The notes below the pieces were generated by a model. It saw only the letters and a program-made list of their open reading frames with translations, was not told the origin of the DNA and searched no databases. Both the position numbers and the translations under genes were made by a program. 64,000 nt of DNA. It comes from Desulfobulbaceae bacterium. Its GTDB lineage: Bacteria; Desulfobacterota; Desulfobulbia; Desulfobulbales; SURF-16. How positions within the stretch are numbered: the first letter of the stretch is position 1; every line of letters starts with the position of its first letter. The stretch covers positions 44,506-108,505 of the forward strand of contig JAGXFQ010000037.1 in the NCBI GenBank assembly GCA_024637145.1, given 5' to 3'. Positions 20,326 to 32,771 of this stretch are shown here, one piece after another.

Positions 20326-22077
20326 ATGACCATGATCCACGACAATGTAGCGCAACTGGTTAAGGATACAGCTGATATTGTTGAGGTGATCAGCGACCAT
20401 GTCCCCCTCCAAAAAAGAGGAGGCCGCTATCTGGGCCTCTGCCCTTTTCATTCGGAAAAAACCCCCTCCTTTTCGGTAAATCAGGAACGAGGATTTTTTC
20501 ACTGTTTTGGCTGCAAGGAAAGCGGTGACGTGATTTCTTTTGTGATGAAGTACCATTCTCTTCCCTTTCTTGAGGCGGTAAAGGAATTGGGGCAGCGCTA
20601 TGGTATTGCCATGGAGGAGAGGGAGCTGAGTCCGGCGGAAAAGGCCCGGGTGGAAAAGCGGCGCCAGCTTTTTGCCGTCAATGAGATGGCCACTGCCCTC
20701 TACCATGATTTTCTGGTCAACAATCCGGCCGCCGAGCCGGCCCGCCGCTATCTGGAGGCGCGGCGCATTCCTGCCGCCATTATCAATTCCTTTCAACTGG
20801 GTTATGCCCCGGACAGCTGGGATTTTCTGGTAAAACACCTGACAGCCAAAAATATCGATCCGGCAACCGCTGTTGAGGCCGGCCTGCTGGTGGCCAAGGA
20901 GCGCCAGCGCTTTTATGACCGTTTCCGGAAGCGCATTCTCTGCCCCGTTTTTTCCATGGCCGGTGAGGTTACCGGCTTTAGCGGCCGGATTCTCGGCGAA
21001 GGACAACCCAAATATTTAAATACCCCGGAAACCCCTGTTTTTGACAAGGGCAAAACTCTTTTTGGCCTCTACCAGACCAAAAAGGCCCTGCAGGAAAGCA
21101 AGCGCTGCGTCCTGGTTGAGGGTAATTTCGATCTGCTCACCATGGTGGCGGCGGGGGTCGACAATGCGGCGGCCCCTTTGGGCACTGCCTTGACCCTGCA
21201 GCATATCCGGCTCCTGAAAAAATATGTGCCTGAAGTGGTGTTGCTTTTTGATGGTGACCAGGCGGGAATGAAGGCTGCCCTGCGCAGCGTCCCTTTTTTC
21301 CTCACCGAACAGTTGGTGGGCAAGGTGGCCATTTTGCCGGAGGGCCATGACCCGGATACCTTCTTGCGGGATGAGGGCAAGGTGGCCCTTGAGGACCTGC
21401 TGGCTCGGGCCTATAGCCTCCCTGATTTCATTTTTGGCCGCTTTGTTGAGGAGTATGGGCTGGGCATCGAGGGCAAAGGGAAAATTATCCGGCAATTGCA
21501 GCCCCTTATTACGGCTATTGGCAATGATCAGCTCCAGCGCTCCGTTTTTATTGCCCATTTCAGCGAGAAGCTCGGGCTTGATCCCAAGGAGGTTGCCGGT
21601 CATTTTCGCTCCAACTGCCAAGAAGAAACGGTTCAGCCTGTGGCCCGGGCCGTGAGTCCGCTCACCAGCGGTCACCGCCGTTTTCTGGAGTTTCTCCTGG
21701 TCTATCCGGAGTATCTGCCCCAATTTATCGAAGCCGGGGTTGATGATTTTTTTGCCGGTAATGCGGCCCAGGAGATTATTGAGCTGATGAAGCGGTTTGC
21801 TGCCGACAATTTCCAGCCGGAAATGTTGCTGGCCCAACTGGAGGGGCCCCTGAAGCATGTTATTGCCGAAATGCTGGTTGCTGTGCCCTCGTGCCTGCCG
21901 GAAAAGGCAGAGCAGACCGGTCGGGAAATGGTGGAGTGGCTGGCAAGGTTTACCCTGCTGAAAAAGAAGGAGAGGTTGATTGCCGAGATTCAGCAGGTTC
22001 AGCATGAAAATAATCCGATACGTCTCATGGAACTCATTGAAATGAAAAAAAAATTGGACGAAGTATTGATAACTTAA
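20326..22077 (+). CDS. dnaG: DNA primase
   Basis: Zinc finger CPFHSEKTPSFSV...FHCFGCKESGDVISFVM; TOPRIM EGNFD/LFDGDQAG. Confidence 0.96.
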   Translation: MTMIHDNVAQLVKDTADIVEVISDHVPLQKRGGRYLGLCPFHSEKTPSFSVNQERGFFHCFGCKESGDVISFVMKYHSLPFLEAVKELGQRYGIAMEERELSPAEKARVEKRRQLFAVNEMATALYHDFLVNNPAAEPARRYLEARRIPAAIINSFQLGYAPDSWDFLVKHLTAKNIDPATAVEAGLLVAKERQRFYDRFRKRILCPVFSMAGEVTGFSGRILGEGQPKYLNTPETPVFDKGKTLFGLYQTKKALQESKRCVLVEGNFDLLTMVAAGVDNAAAPLGTALTLQHIRLLKKYVPEVVLLFDGDQAGMKAALRSVPFFLTEQLVGKVAILPEGHDPDTFLRDEGKVALEDLLARAYSLPDFIFGRFVEEYGLGIEGKGKIIRQLQPLITAIGNDQLQRSVFIAHFSEKLGLDPKEVAGHFRSNCQEETVQPVARAVSPLTSGHRRFLEFLLVYPEYLPQFIEAGVDDFFAGNAAQEIIELMKRFAADNFQPEMLLAQLEGPLKHVIAEMLVAVPSCLPEKAEQTGREMVEWLARFTLLKKKERLIAEIQQVQHENNPIRLMELIEMKKKLDEVLIT

Positions 22078-22216
22078 TATGCTATTTGCTACTGGTCTGC
22101 AAAGAGGGTTGCCCGAAGAGATGTTTACTACCTATGATCATCAATTGTTGGGGCCGTTCCCGCCTCTTTTGCCCCTCACAGAGGCCGCTCGGTAATCCCC
22201 CAGCAGAGAAGGGAAA

Positions 22217-23821
<1,605 letters not shown>

Positions 23822-23984
23822 CCCCGGGCGACCCGCGCTCCCCGCGAGCGCGGGGCCAGCTGTCCCCGACTCTCCCAAGGCGGCCTGGCGAGGCCTTGCT
23901 TGAGAATGGCTCCCGCCCTCTTTTTTGCGGTGTTGTTGTGCCCCTCTCACCCCTTTGCCGCCCCTTCTTTAGCGTGAGTTTACC

Positions 23985-25097
23985 ATGACCCCACTCCGTG
24001 ACTGGCTCAGTCTTACCCTGATTCCAGGTTTGGGAAATGTTCTCATGGCCCGGCTGCTTGCCGTTTATGAAGAGCCGGCGGCGGTGCTGGAGGCCTCTGC
24101 CCGCGATCTCTGCCAGGTTCCCGGCATCGGCAAAAAGCTGGTTCAGGCCATTGATGCCCCTGCCCTGAGGCGCGCTGCTGATCTTGAACTGCAGAAGGCG
24201 GAGCAGGAGCAGGTCACCATTCTTACCTTTAATGATCCCCGCTATCCGGAGCTGCTCCGGCATATATACAGTCCGCCGCTTCTGCTCTATGTGCAGGGTG
24301 ATGTCGAGCTTCTGTCAACCACCTGTGTGGCCATGGTGGGTTCTCGGGCCGCCACGGTTTACGGCAAAAGGATAGCTACCCATATGGCCCAACGTCTGGC
24401 TGCTAGTCATGTCACGGTGGTGAGCGGGGTTGCTCTCGGCATTGATGCGGCTGCCCATGCCGGCGCCCTGGCCGGCGGTAAGACCATCGGGGTTTTAGGT
24501 TGTGGTCTTGATGTGGTTTATCCCAGACAGCACCGGCAGCTTTATCAGGAGATTGCCGCCCAGGGGGCCCTGGTTTCCGAATATCCCTTTGGCACCATAC
24601 CTGAGGCCTATCGCTTTCCGTCCCGCAACCGCATTATCAGCGGGGTCTCCCTGGGGGTGGTGGTGGTGGAGGCTGCCCACAAGTCAGGTTCTTTGATTAC
24701 GGCGCGCTTGGCCCTGGAGCAGGGGCGTGATGTCTTTGCCATTCCCGGCCGCATCGATTCCCTGAAAAGCTGTGGGGTACATCGACTTTTGCAGGAAGGA
24801 GCCACCCTGGTGCAGAGCGTAGATGATATTTTGCAGGAGCTTGGTCTGCGCGCTGGTCTGGAGCCGAGAGAAGGCCAGACCGAGAAAAAAAGATTAGGAA
24901 CAGCCTTGACTCCGGAGGAGGAAAGGCTGTATGGATGGCTAGACGTATACCCGCAAAACATAGACGAATTGATCCAGAACTCGCACATGGCCCCGGACAA
25001 AGTGGCGGAACTTCTTCTGCTCCTTGAACTCAAAGGCCTTATTGAGTCGCTCTCCGGCAATCAGTATCAGAAAGTTTCTGCCGCCCACATCATCTAA
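23985..25097 (+). CDS. dprA: DNA-processing protein DprA
   Basis: VGSRAATVYGKRIA, SGVALGIDAAAHAGAL, SEYPFGT, RNRIISG. Confidence 0.95.
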   Translation: MTPLRDWLSLTLIPGLGNVLMARLLAVYEEPAAVLEASARDLCQVPGIGKKLVQAIDAPALRRAADLELQKAEQEQVTILTFNDPRYPELLRHIYSPPLLLYVQGDVELLSTTCVAMVGSRAATVYGKRIATHMAQRLAASHVTVVSGVALGIDAAAHAGALAGGKTIGVLGCGLDVVYPRQHRQLYQEIAAQGALVSEYPFGTIPEAYRFPSRNRIISGVSLGVVVVEAAHKSGSLITARLALEQGRDVFAIPGRIDSLKSCGVHRLLQEGATLVQSVDDILQELGLRAGLEPREGQTEKKRLGTALTPEEERLYGWLDVYPQNIDELIQNSHMAPDKVAELLLLLELKGLIESLSGNQYQKVSAAHII

Positions 25098-25112
25098 CCC
25101 CGGCTGTTATAT

Positions 25113-27419
25113 ATGTCCAAATCATTGATCATTGTCGAATCCCCTGCCAAGGCGCGTACCCTGCAGCGTTATCTGGGCAATGCCTTTGATGTCAAGGCCT
25201 CGGTGGGCCATATCCGCGATTTGCCCGTCAAGACCCTGGGGGTGGATATTGATAATGATTTCCAGCCCGAGTATGTGACAATCCGGGGCAAGAGTAAGGT
25301 GATCAGCGACCTGCAAAGTGCCGCCAAGAATGTGGATGAGATATATCTGGCACCTGATCCTGACCGCGAAGGAGAGGCCATTGCCTGGCATATTGCCCAG
25401 TGCCTGCAGAACAGCAAAAAACCCATTCATCGGGTCTTGTTTCATGAATTGACCAAGAAGGCCATTCTCAAGGCCCTTGAGCAGGCCTCAGAGATTGATC
25501 AGCATAAATTTGAGGCCCAGCAGGCCCGCCGTATTTTGGATCGGTTGGTGGGCTATCAGATCTCGCCGCTGCTCTGGGATAAGGTGAGGCGCGGGCTCAG
25601 CGCCGGCCGCGTCCAGTCCGTGGCCGTGCGCATGGTCTGTGAACGGGAAGACGCCATCAGGGCCTTTGAGGCGGTGGAGTATTGGTCTGTGGCCGCCACC
25701 CTGCAGAAGGATGCCCCCCCTCCCTTTGTTGCTCAGCTTGATTGCATCGGCAAAACAAAGGTGGATAAAGACGCTGGCCGCATCAAGGACGAAAAGCAGG
25801 CCGGCGCAATTGTTGCGGATCTTAAAGGGGCTGATTTTGTGGTCAGCAAGGTCACCCGTAAGGAGAAGAGGCGTTTTGCCAGCCCCCCCTTTATCACCAG
25901 TTCCATGCAGATGGACGCCAACCGGAAGCTGCGTTTTTCAGCCAAAAAGACCATGACCCTGGCCCAGCGTCTCTATGAGGGAATCGAGGTGGGCGCTGAT
26001 GGCCCCACCGGTCTTATTACCTATATGCGTACTGATTCCACCAGGATCAATGATGAGGCCCTGGCTCAGGTGCGTGATCATATCAGTGCAGAGATAGGCC
26101 CTGATTTTTTGCCGGCCAAGGCCAATACCTATAAGACGAGCAAGTCGGCCCAGGATGCCCATGAGGCGATCAGGCCTACGGATGTCAGCCTGACTCCTGA
26201 CAAGGTGGCGCCCTATCTTGAAAAAGATATGCTCAAGCTCTACACCCTTGTCTGGAAGCGGTTTGTGGCCAGTCAGATGACTCCGGCCGTCTTTGACCAG
26301 ACCACCATTTTGATTGAGGCCAAACAGTATCAGTTCAAAACCACCGGCTCCATCATGCGCTTTCTCGGTTTTCTCTCCCTCTATGCCGAGGCGGTTGACG
26401 AGGGCGGCAGCGCCGCCACTTCCTATGGCGGCGATGATGTCATCTTACCCTCCGTGGAAGAGGGCGAGCTCTTGCAGCTCAAAGACCTGGAGCATAAACA
26501 GCATTTCACCCAGCCGCCGCCCCGCTATACAGAGGCCACCCTGGTGAAGGCCCTGGAGGACAACGGCGTGGGTCGGCCTTCCACCTATGCCGCCATCTTG
26601 TCCACCATCCAGGATAAGGAATATGTTGCCTTGGAGGCCCGGAAATTCATGCCCACGGAGCTGGGGGCTTTGGTCAATGATCTCCTGGTGGCGCATTTCC
26701 CGGCCATCATGGATGTTGAATTCACCGCTTCCATGGAAGAGCAGCTTGATAAGGTGGAGGAGGGCTCAGTGGAATGGCGGAAAATCCTGCGCGATTTTTA
26801 TGGCCCTTTTCAGCAAACCCTGGAAGCGGCCAAGCTGGAGATGAAGTCGATCAAACGCAGCGCCACCCCCACAGATATCAAATGTGATCAGTGTGGCGGC
26901 ACCATGGTTATTAAATGGGGTCGCCTGGGCGAATTTCTGGCCTGTGAAAAGTATCCCGACTGCAAAAATACCTGCGATTTCACCAAGGATCAGGATGGCA
27001 CCATTATTCCCAAGCCGAAGGAAGAGCTGGCGGAGACCGGGGTGATTTGTGATAAATGCGGCCAGCCCATGGTCTACAAGCATGGCCGTTTTGGCCGTTT
27101 TATGGCCTGTTCAGCCTATCCGAAATGTAAAAACATCAAAGCAGAGGGCACTGGGGTTAAATGCCCTGAAGAAGGGTGCCCGGGAGAGATCATCAAGAAG
27201 GTCTCCAAGCGGGGCAAGGTTTTTTACAGCTGTGATCAATACCCGAAATGCACCTTTGCCCTGTGGGACAAACCCGTGGCCGAGATGTGCCCTGATTGCG
27301 GTTCCCCCTACCTGCTGGAGAAAAATACCAAAAAGGAAGGCAAGCATCTGCGCTGCCCGGATAAAAAATGCGGTTTTCGGAGGGATCTGGAAGAAGAAGA
27401 GGGCGAGGGCGAAAAGTAA
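25113..27419 (+). CDS. topA: DNA topoisomerase I
   Basis: LIIVESPAKARTLQRYLG, PDPDREGEAIAWH, YMRTDSTRI, C-terminal zinc ribbons. Confidence 0.97.
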   Translation: MSKSLIIVESPAKARTLQRYLGNAFDVKASVGHIRDLPVKTLGVDIDNDFQPEYVTIRGKSKVISDLQSAAKNVDEIYLAPDPDREGEAIAWHIAQCLQNSKKPIHRVLFHELTKKAILKALEQASEIDQHKFEAQQARRILDRLVGYQISPLLWDKVRRGLSAGRVQSVAVRMVCEREDAIRAFEAVEYWSVAATLQKDAPPPFVAQLDCIGKTKVDKDAGRIKDEKQAGAIVADLKGADFVVSKVTRKEKRRFASPPFITSSMQMDANRKLRFSAKKTMTLAQRLYEGIEVGADGPTGLITYMRTDSTRINDEALAQVRDHISAEIGPDFLPAKANTYKTSKSAQDAHEAIRPTDVSLTPDKVAPYLEKDMLKLYTLVWKRFVASQMTPAVFDQTTILIEAKQYQFKTTGSIMRFLGFLSLYAEAVDEGGSAATSYGGDDVILPSVEEGELLQLKDLEHKQHFTQPPPRYTEATLVKALEDNGVGRPSTYAAILSTIQDKEYVALEARKFMPTELGALVNDLLVAHFPAIMDVEFTASMEEQLDKVEEGSVEWRKILRDFYGPFQQTLEAAKLEMKSIKRSATPTDIKCDQCGGTMVIKWGRLGEFLACEKYPDCKNTCDFTKDQDGTIIPKPKEELAETGVICDKCGQPMVYKHGRFGRFMACSAYPKCKNIKAEGTGVKCPEEGCPGEIIKKVSKRGKVFYSCDQYPKCTFALWDKPVAEMCPDCGSPYLLEKNTKKEGKHLRCPDKKCGFRRDLEEEEGEGEK

Positions 27420-27452
27420 AAGCCCCCTTTTTCAAGGAGAGCTCAGGCACGG

Positions 27453-27493
27453 AAAGCCTGCTGGCACATGCTATGTGGCAGCAGGCTTTTTTT
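27453..27493. terminator. Terminator between topA and pyrC (convergent)
   Basis: AAAGCCTGCTGGCACAT-gct-ATGTGGCAGCAGGCTTT + T-run. Confidence 0.88.
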
Positions 27494-28794
27494 TATGCCG
27501 GGTCGAGGTCGCTGTAAGTTATCCGGCCGGCCAGGATGGTGGTCACCGCCTTGCCCTGCAGGGACCAGTTGAGGAAGGGAGAGTTCTTGCTTTTAGAAAC
27601 CACAGCCTTTTCTTCATAGGTGAAGACGCGGTGGGGATCGATAAGGGTGATATCGGCGCTGGCCCCCGGGCTGAGGGAGCCGCCTTCCACCCCCAGGATG
27701 CGGCAGGGATTGACGGACATCAGCTCAATCATTCTGGTGGCGGTAATGATTTCGTCACGCACCAGGGCCAGGGCCAGGGGAACAGAGGTCTCCAGGCCGA
27801 TAATGCCGTTGGCCGCCAGATCAAATTCCACTTCTTTTTCCTGCCTGGCATGGGGGGCATGATCAGTGGCAATGACATCTATGGTGCCGTCCTGCAGGCC
27901 TTCCTGGATGGCCAGCCGGTCATCTTTGCTGCGCAAAGGCGGATTCATCTTGGCGGCGGTGTTGTAGTCGCCCACAGCCTCTTCGGTGAGGGTGAAGTAG
28001 TGAGGGGCAGTTTCAGCGGTGACCGGACAGCCCTTCCCTTTTGCCCGGCGGATGAGATCCACGGATTCACGGGTGGAGATATGGGCAATATGAATGGGGC
28101 GCTTGACATATTCGGCCAGGGCCAGATCGCGATAAATCATGATTTCCTCGGCAATAGAGGGGATGCCGCGGAGGCCGAGACGGGTGGCAAGGGCCCCTTC
28201 ATTCATCACCCCGTTGCCGCTTAAGGCCATCTCTTCTGAGTGGGAGATGAGCAGCAGATCGTAATGGGCGCTGTACTCCAAGGCCCGGCGCATGAGTTGG
28301 CTGTTTTCCACGGGCCGCCCATCATCGGACAGGGCCACAGCGCCGGCTTTTTTCAGTTCGCCAAACTCGGCAAGACACGTCCCGTCAGAGTGGTGGCTGA
28401 TGGAGGCCACCGGGTAGACCTTGGCAAAACCGGCTTCTTTTGCCTTGGCCAGGATGAAGGAGGTAACCGTCTCATTGTCATTTGCCGGCGAGGTGTTGGG
28501 CATACAGGCCACTGCTGTAAAGCCGCCAGCCGCCGCCGCCTTGGTGCCGCTCGCCACGGTTTCTTTGTATTCCTGGCCGGGTTCCCGGAGATGGACGTGC
28601 ATGTCAACCAGACCGGGGACGATCCATTTGCCTTTGGCATCTATAACCTGGCACTTCTCCTCTGGAATGCTGGCAAGATCCCCCAGGTAGACGCCCTTTA
28701 TCCGGCCCTCTTCGATGAGAAGATGGCCCGGGCTGTCAATATTGTTTACCGGGTCGATAAGCCGGCCATTTTTGAGCAAGAGTGGTTGTGCCAT
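27493..28794 (-). CDS. pyrC: Dihydroorotase
   Basis: DMHVHLREPGQEYKET, ATDHAPH. Confidence 0.95.
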   Translation of the reverse strand: MAQPLLLKNGRLIDPVNNIDSPGHLLIEEGRIKGVYLGDLASIPEEKCQVIDAKGKWIVPGLVDMHVHLREPGQEYKETVASGTKAAAAGGFTAVACMPNTSPANDNETVTSFILAKAKEAGFAKVYPVASISHHSDGTCLAEFGELKKAGAVALSDDGRPVENSQLMRRALEYSAHYDLLLISHSEEMALSGNGVMNEGALATRLGLRGIPSIAEEIMIYRDLALAEYVKRPIHIAHISTRESVDLIRRAKGKGCPVTAETAPHYFTLTEEAVGDYNTAAKMNPPLRSKDDRLAIQEGLQDGTIDVIATDHAPHARQEKEVEFDLAANGIIGLETSVPLALALVRDEIITATRMIELMSVNPCRILGVEGGSLSPGASADITLIDPHRVFTYEEKAVVSKSKNSPFLNWSLQGKAVTTILAGRITYSDLDPA

Positions 28795-29733
28795 TTATCC
28801 TTCACCTCCTCCCATAATTGCATAGAGCAGGGCCATGCGGATGGCCACCCCATTGGTCACCTGCTCGAGGATAACGGAGTGGGCACCGTCCGCCAGATCA
28901 GAATCGAGCTCAACCCCACGGTTCATGGGGCCGGGATGCATGATAATGGCATCAGGTTTGGCCAGGGCCAGAAGACGTTTGTTGATGCCGAAAAAAGTGG
29001 CGTATTCACGCAGGGAGGGGATGAGAGGGTCTTTTTGGCGCTCGGTCTGGATGCGCAGCGCCATAATCACGTCAGCCCCGGTCACGGCCTCGTCCACCGA
29101 GGCACAGATCGTGGCGCCCAGTTGCTCAATGCCCATGGGTAATAAGGTGGCGGGCCCGCTTACCGAGACGAAGGCCCCCATTTTGCTGAAGCCGATGATG
29201 TTTGAATGGGCCACCCTGCTATGGGCTATATCGCCGATAATGGCTATCTTCAGGCCGGCCAGCCGTCCTTTTTTCTCAAGAACCGTCATCATGTCCAAAA
29301 GGCCCTGACTCGGGTGTTCGTGGGTGCCGTCACCGGCATTAATGATGGAGGCGTTGGTGTGTTGGGCCAACAGGCCCGGGGCGCCGGAATGGGCATGGCG
29401 GATAATGATAATGTCCGGATTCATGGCCGCCAGATTGCGCGCCGTGTCAATGAGGGTCTCACCCTTTTTCAGGCTGCTGGTGGAGGCGGAAACATTAAAG
29501 GTGTCCGCGCTCATTCTCTTGGCGGCAACCTCAAACGACAGGCGGGTCCTGGTGCTTGGCTCAAAGAAGAGATTGATAACGGTGCGGCCCCGCAGGGCGG
29601 GAACCTTTTTGATTTGGCGGGTGGAAATTTCTTTGAACGAGGCCGCGGAACGCAACAGGAAGTCAATATCATCCGGGCTGAATTGCTCAAGGCCCAGGAT
29701 ATGTTTATGGCTGAATTTATGAGCAACTTCCAT
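28795..29733 (-). CDS. pyrB: Aspartate carbamoyltransferase catalytic subunit
   Basis: [37 protein letters not shown]. Confidence 0.96.
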   Translation of the reverse strand: MEVAHKFSHKHILGLEQFSPDDIDFLLRSAASFKEISTRQIKKVPALRGRTVINLFFEPSTRTRLSFEVAAKRMSADTFNVSASTSSLKKGETLIDTARNLAAMNPDIIIIRHAHSGAPGLLAQHTNASIINAGDGTHEHPSQGLLDMMTVLEKKGRLAGLKIAIIGDIAHSRVAHSNIIGFSKMGAFVSVSGPATLLPMGIEQLGATICASVDEAVTGADVIMALRIQTERQKDPLIPSLREYATFFGINKRLLALAKPDAIIMHPGPMNRGVELDSDLADGAHSVILEQVTNGVAIRMALLYAIMGGGEG

Positions 29734-29824
29734 GCGTAACGAATTTTTCTCTATTGAAGATAAGGATTAAGATTCAAAAATTGCAGGTGCTCTACTATAA
29801 CAAGAAAATCAAGGTCAAGAGCAT

Positions 29825-30457
29825 TTAATGCAGGGTGTCAGCCAGCCTGTTCCAGCGGATGGACTGCAGTCGTTGCAGGGATAAGGGGGGATGCCGTAAA
29901 TCCCAAGACCAATAAATGATAAAAGCCTTGCCGCGGATGGCCTTGTGGTTGACAAAGCCCCAAAAGCGGCTGTCATGACTATTGTCACGATTGTCACCCA
30001 TGACAAAAACAGCATCAGCAGGCACGGTAATGGGGCCGTAATTGTCCCGGGGCGATTGCGCGGCTGGAATAATTGTGTTGTCAAGATGAATGGCCTGCGG
30101 AACCTTAAAGAGTTCGCCATTCACAAAAACCTCTTTCTCTCTGATCTCAAGGCGATCGCCGGCAATACCAATGATACGTTTAATATAGTCGACATCCTCT
30201 TTTATCGGATATTTAAAGACAATGATGTCGCCACGTTCCGGCTCGGAAAAGGAGATGAGGGCGGTGTCGGTGAAGGGGTTTTTGAGGGCGTAGGAAAATT
30301 TTGAAACCAGAATATGGTCACCGATCTGCAAGGTGGGGAGCATGGAGCCGGAAGGAATTTTAAAGGCCTGGACAACAAAGGTACGAATGAAAAGAGCCAG
30401 AAGCAAGGCAATAAGAATGGCTTCCACATATTCTCGGATAACGGATTTCTTTTTCAT
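29825..30457 (-). CDS. lepB: Signal peptidase I
   Basis: IPSGSMLPTL, YIKRIIGIAGD, VMGDNRDNSHDSRFWG. Confidence 0.95.
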   Translation of the reverse strand: MKKKSVIREYVEAILIALLLALFIRTFVVQAFKIPSGSMLPTLQIGDHILVSKFSYALKNPFTDTALISFSEPERGDIIVFKYPIKEDVDYIKRIIGIAGDRLEIREKEVFVNGELFKVPQAIHLDNTIIPAAQSPRDNYGPITVPADAVFVMGDNRDNSHDSRFWGFVNHKAIRGKAFIIYWSWDLRHPPLSLQRLQSIRWNRLADTLH

Positions 30458-30792
30458 TGGGACACGTTGGGGGACAAGGGGGAGAAAGGACCACTTTTTT
30501 AATTGCTCTTTTCATACTCCAAAACAGAGGTGATGACAAGGACTAGAACCGAGGAGTAAGTCATTATGAATACAGTGGAAAAATGTTTTGTGGCCGAAAA
30601 TCCGGTTGCCAAAGCAGATCGGTCATAATTTAAGGAGAATGGCGGGCCGAAAGTGGGGTTAGGGTAACATAGAGTAGGCGGACAGTCCCCTATCCACTAT
30701 ATGCCATTTTCGGGGGCAGAAGGGCAAGGGGGAAAAGAAAAAATAATATTATATTAATTAGTTGCGATCCATGGGCGCCCCTAACAAGAGGA

Positions 30793-30815
30793 GCCACCAC
30801 CTGAGGGGTGGTGGC
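30793..30815. repeat. Perfect 9-bp hairpin GCCACCACC-TGAGG-GGTGGTGGC in intergenic region
   Basis: Direct sequence; no T-tract. Confidence 0.6.
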
Positions 30816-30926
30816 AGGTGTGGTGCCACTAAATATTGTTCGTTACGTTTTCGTGGACCCTCTCCTTTATGGTGGAACATCTCGTTATTTCGAGGAATTT
30901 CCATTTTTAAAGGGTATGAGGGCTTC

Positions 30927-30954
30927 TTGACATTGAAAAGGAATTATGTGTAAT
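30927..30954 (+). promoter_or_regulatory. Candidate sigma70 promoter upstream of pilM
   Basis: TTGACA - 16 nt - TGTAAT. Confidence 0.45.
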
Positions 30955-31051
30955 TGAATTTGAGTACGTATTATTTATTGCCTAAAAAAATAAGAGATTG
31001 TTCTGCAAATAAATGTTCCCGCCTTTTACGAATTACAGGATCTGATGACAC

Positions 31052-32107
31052 ATGCTCCCTTTTCTTTTAAAGCAAAAATTAACGGTAGGCCTTGATATCG
31101 GTTCTCACTCCGTAAAGGTATGTGAGTTTGCAGAGGCCGGGAAAAAGCGGAAACTGATTTCTCTGGGAACAGCTCAGCTGCCGGTGGGTGCTGTTGAAGA
31201 CGGTGAGCTGAGAGATCCTGAGGCGGTTGGCGAAGTCATAAAGTTGCTTATCCAAAATCTCGGCATCAAAAGCAAAAAGGTGGCCATTTCCATCTCCGGC
31301 TACTCCGTTATCATGAAGAAGATCAATCTTGCCGTGATGACTGAAGAAGAGCTGCAGCACCACATCCAGGCAGAAGCGGAACAGTATATCCCCTTTGATA
31401 TCGACGAGGTCTATATCGACTTCCAGGATCTGAAGACCAACCGGGAAGATGATGAACGCACGGATGTCATGCTGGTTGCTGCCAAAAAAGAGGTGGTCAA
31501 TAAATATATGAAGATGCTTGCCGGCATCGGTCTTCAGGTTGTTGTGGTGGATGTGGATGCCTTTGCCCTGGAAAATTCCTATGAATTAAGCATGGGCCAG
31601 GAAGGGAATGTGATCCTGGTGGATATCGGTTCATCGAAAATGAACATAAATATTATTTCCGGGGGGGCGTCTGTTTTTGCCCGGGACGTCTTTCTGGGGA
31701 GCCGGCAGCTCACCGAGCAGATTCAGGTCAAAATGGATGTGAGTTTTGAAGAGGCGGAAGATCTGAAAATTTCTGCCCAAGACCCTGGAGGCGAGCTTTC
31801 TCTGTTGGCAGAAACCTTTGCCGCCGCCTGTGCGCAGTGGATTCTGGAGATTAAAAAGGCCATTGATTTTTACAATTCCAATTATCCTGAACACCCCCTG
31901 GATAAAATGGTTTTAAGTGGGGGCGGCGCCCATATTCGCGGCATTGACCACTATTTTGCCAATGAGTCACTCCTTGATGTTGAGCTTTTCAACCCCTTTG
32001 CTGCAGCCGAGGTTGACGCCAAAAAAATTGATCCAGAATATCTCACCTATATTGCCCCGGAAATGGCGATCTCTTCGGGGCTGGCCTCCAGAAAGGTTCC
32101 TTTTTAA
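31052..32107 (+). CDS. pilM: Type IV pilus assembly protein PilM
   Basis: LTVGLDIGSHSVKVCEF, actin-like ATPase; pilMNOP order. Confidence 0.93.
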   Translation: MLPFLLKQKLTVGLDIGSHSVKVCEFAEAGKKRKLISLGTAQLPVGAVEDGELRDPEAVGEVIKLLIQNLGIKSKKVAISISGYSVIMKKINLAVMTEEELQHHIQAEAEQYIPFDIDEVYIDFQDLKTNREDDERTDVMLVAAKKEVVNKYMKMLAGIGLQVVVVDVDAFALENSYELSMGQEGNVILVDIGSSKMNINIISGGASVFARDVFLGSRQLTEQIQVKMDVSFEEAEDLKISAQDPGGELSLLAETFAAACAQWILEIKKAIDFYNSNYPEHPLDKMVLSGGGAHIRGIDHYFANESLLDVELFNPFAAAEVDAKKIDPEYLTYIAPEMAISSGLASRKVPF

Positions 32108-32177
32108 AAAAGATCTCCTTGTTTGCTGTAAAAAGCAGGTATCCACCCAGAATGAATTTTACAGATAAAAAAGCCCT

Positions 32178-32771
32178 ATGATTCTGATAAATCTTTTGCC
32201 GGTAAGGCATCTTAAAAAGAGAGCAAGAGCTCGGAGCGAAGCAATGGTCTTTGTTGCGGTTTTTGTCCTGCTCTGCGCCCTTCTTGGTGGATGGGTGGTG
32301 AAGCTCAATATGGATGTCAAGCAAATGCGGGCAGAAGTTGCCAGGCTCCAGCAAAAGAAGAATTCCTATGATGCAACGTTAAGAGAGATCAAGCAGATTG
32401 AGACCCAGAAAACAAAGCTTTTTGGCAAAATTGAAGCCATTAAGGAACTCAAAGCCAAATCGCAGGTTTCGGTGCATGTCCTGGATGAAATTGCCAGAGC
32501 CACACCGCCCAACAGTGTCTGGTTAACCAGTCTCACCCAAAGGGGGCAAAGCTTAACCCTCTCAGGAACGGCCTTGGACAATAATACCGTGGCTAGCTAC
32601 ATGAACAAGATCTCTGCTTCCAAATATATTCAGAGCACCACCCTGGGCACATCGAGCCAGAAGGTGGTGGCCAACAGAAACCTGCAAAGTTTTACCCTGA
32701 CCATGGTGGTAACGCCTCCTGTAGAAGATGAGAAAGAAACGGCTCAAAAAGGGGGGGGGAATGAAAAGTAA
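32178..32771 (+). CDS. pilN: Type IV pilus assembly protein PilN
   Basis: MILINLLPVRHLKKRARARSE N-terminus, single TM, gene order. Confidence 0.92.
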   Translation: MILINLLPVRHLKKRARARSEAMVFVAVFVLLCALLGGWVVKLNMDVKQMRAEVARLQQKKNSYDATLREIKQIETQKTKLFGKIEAIKELKAKSQVSVHVLDEIARATPPNSVWLTSLTQRGQSLTLSGTALDNNTVASYMNKISASKYIQSTTLGTSSQKVVANRNLQSFTLTMVVTPPVEDEKETAQKGGGNEK

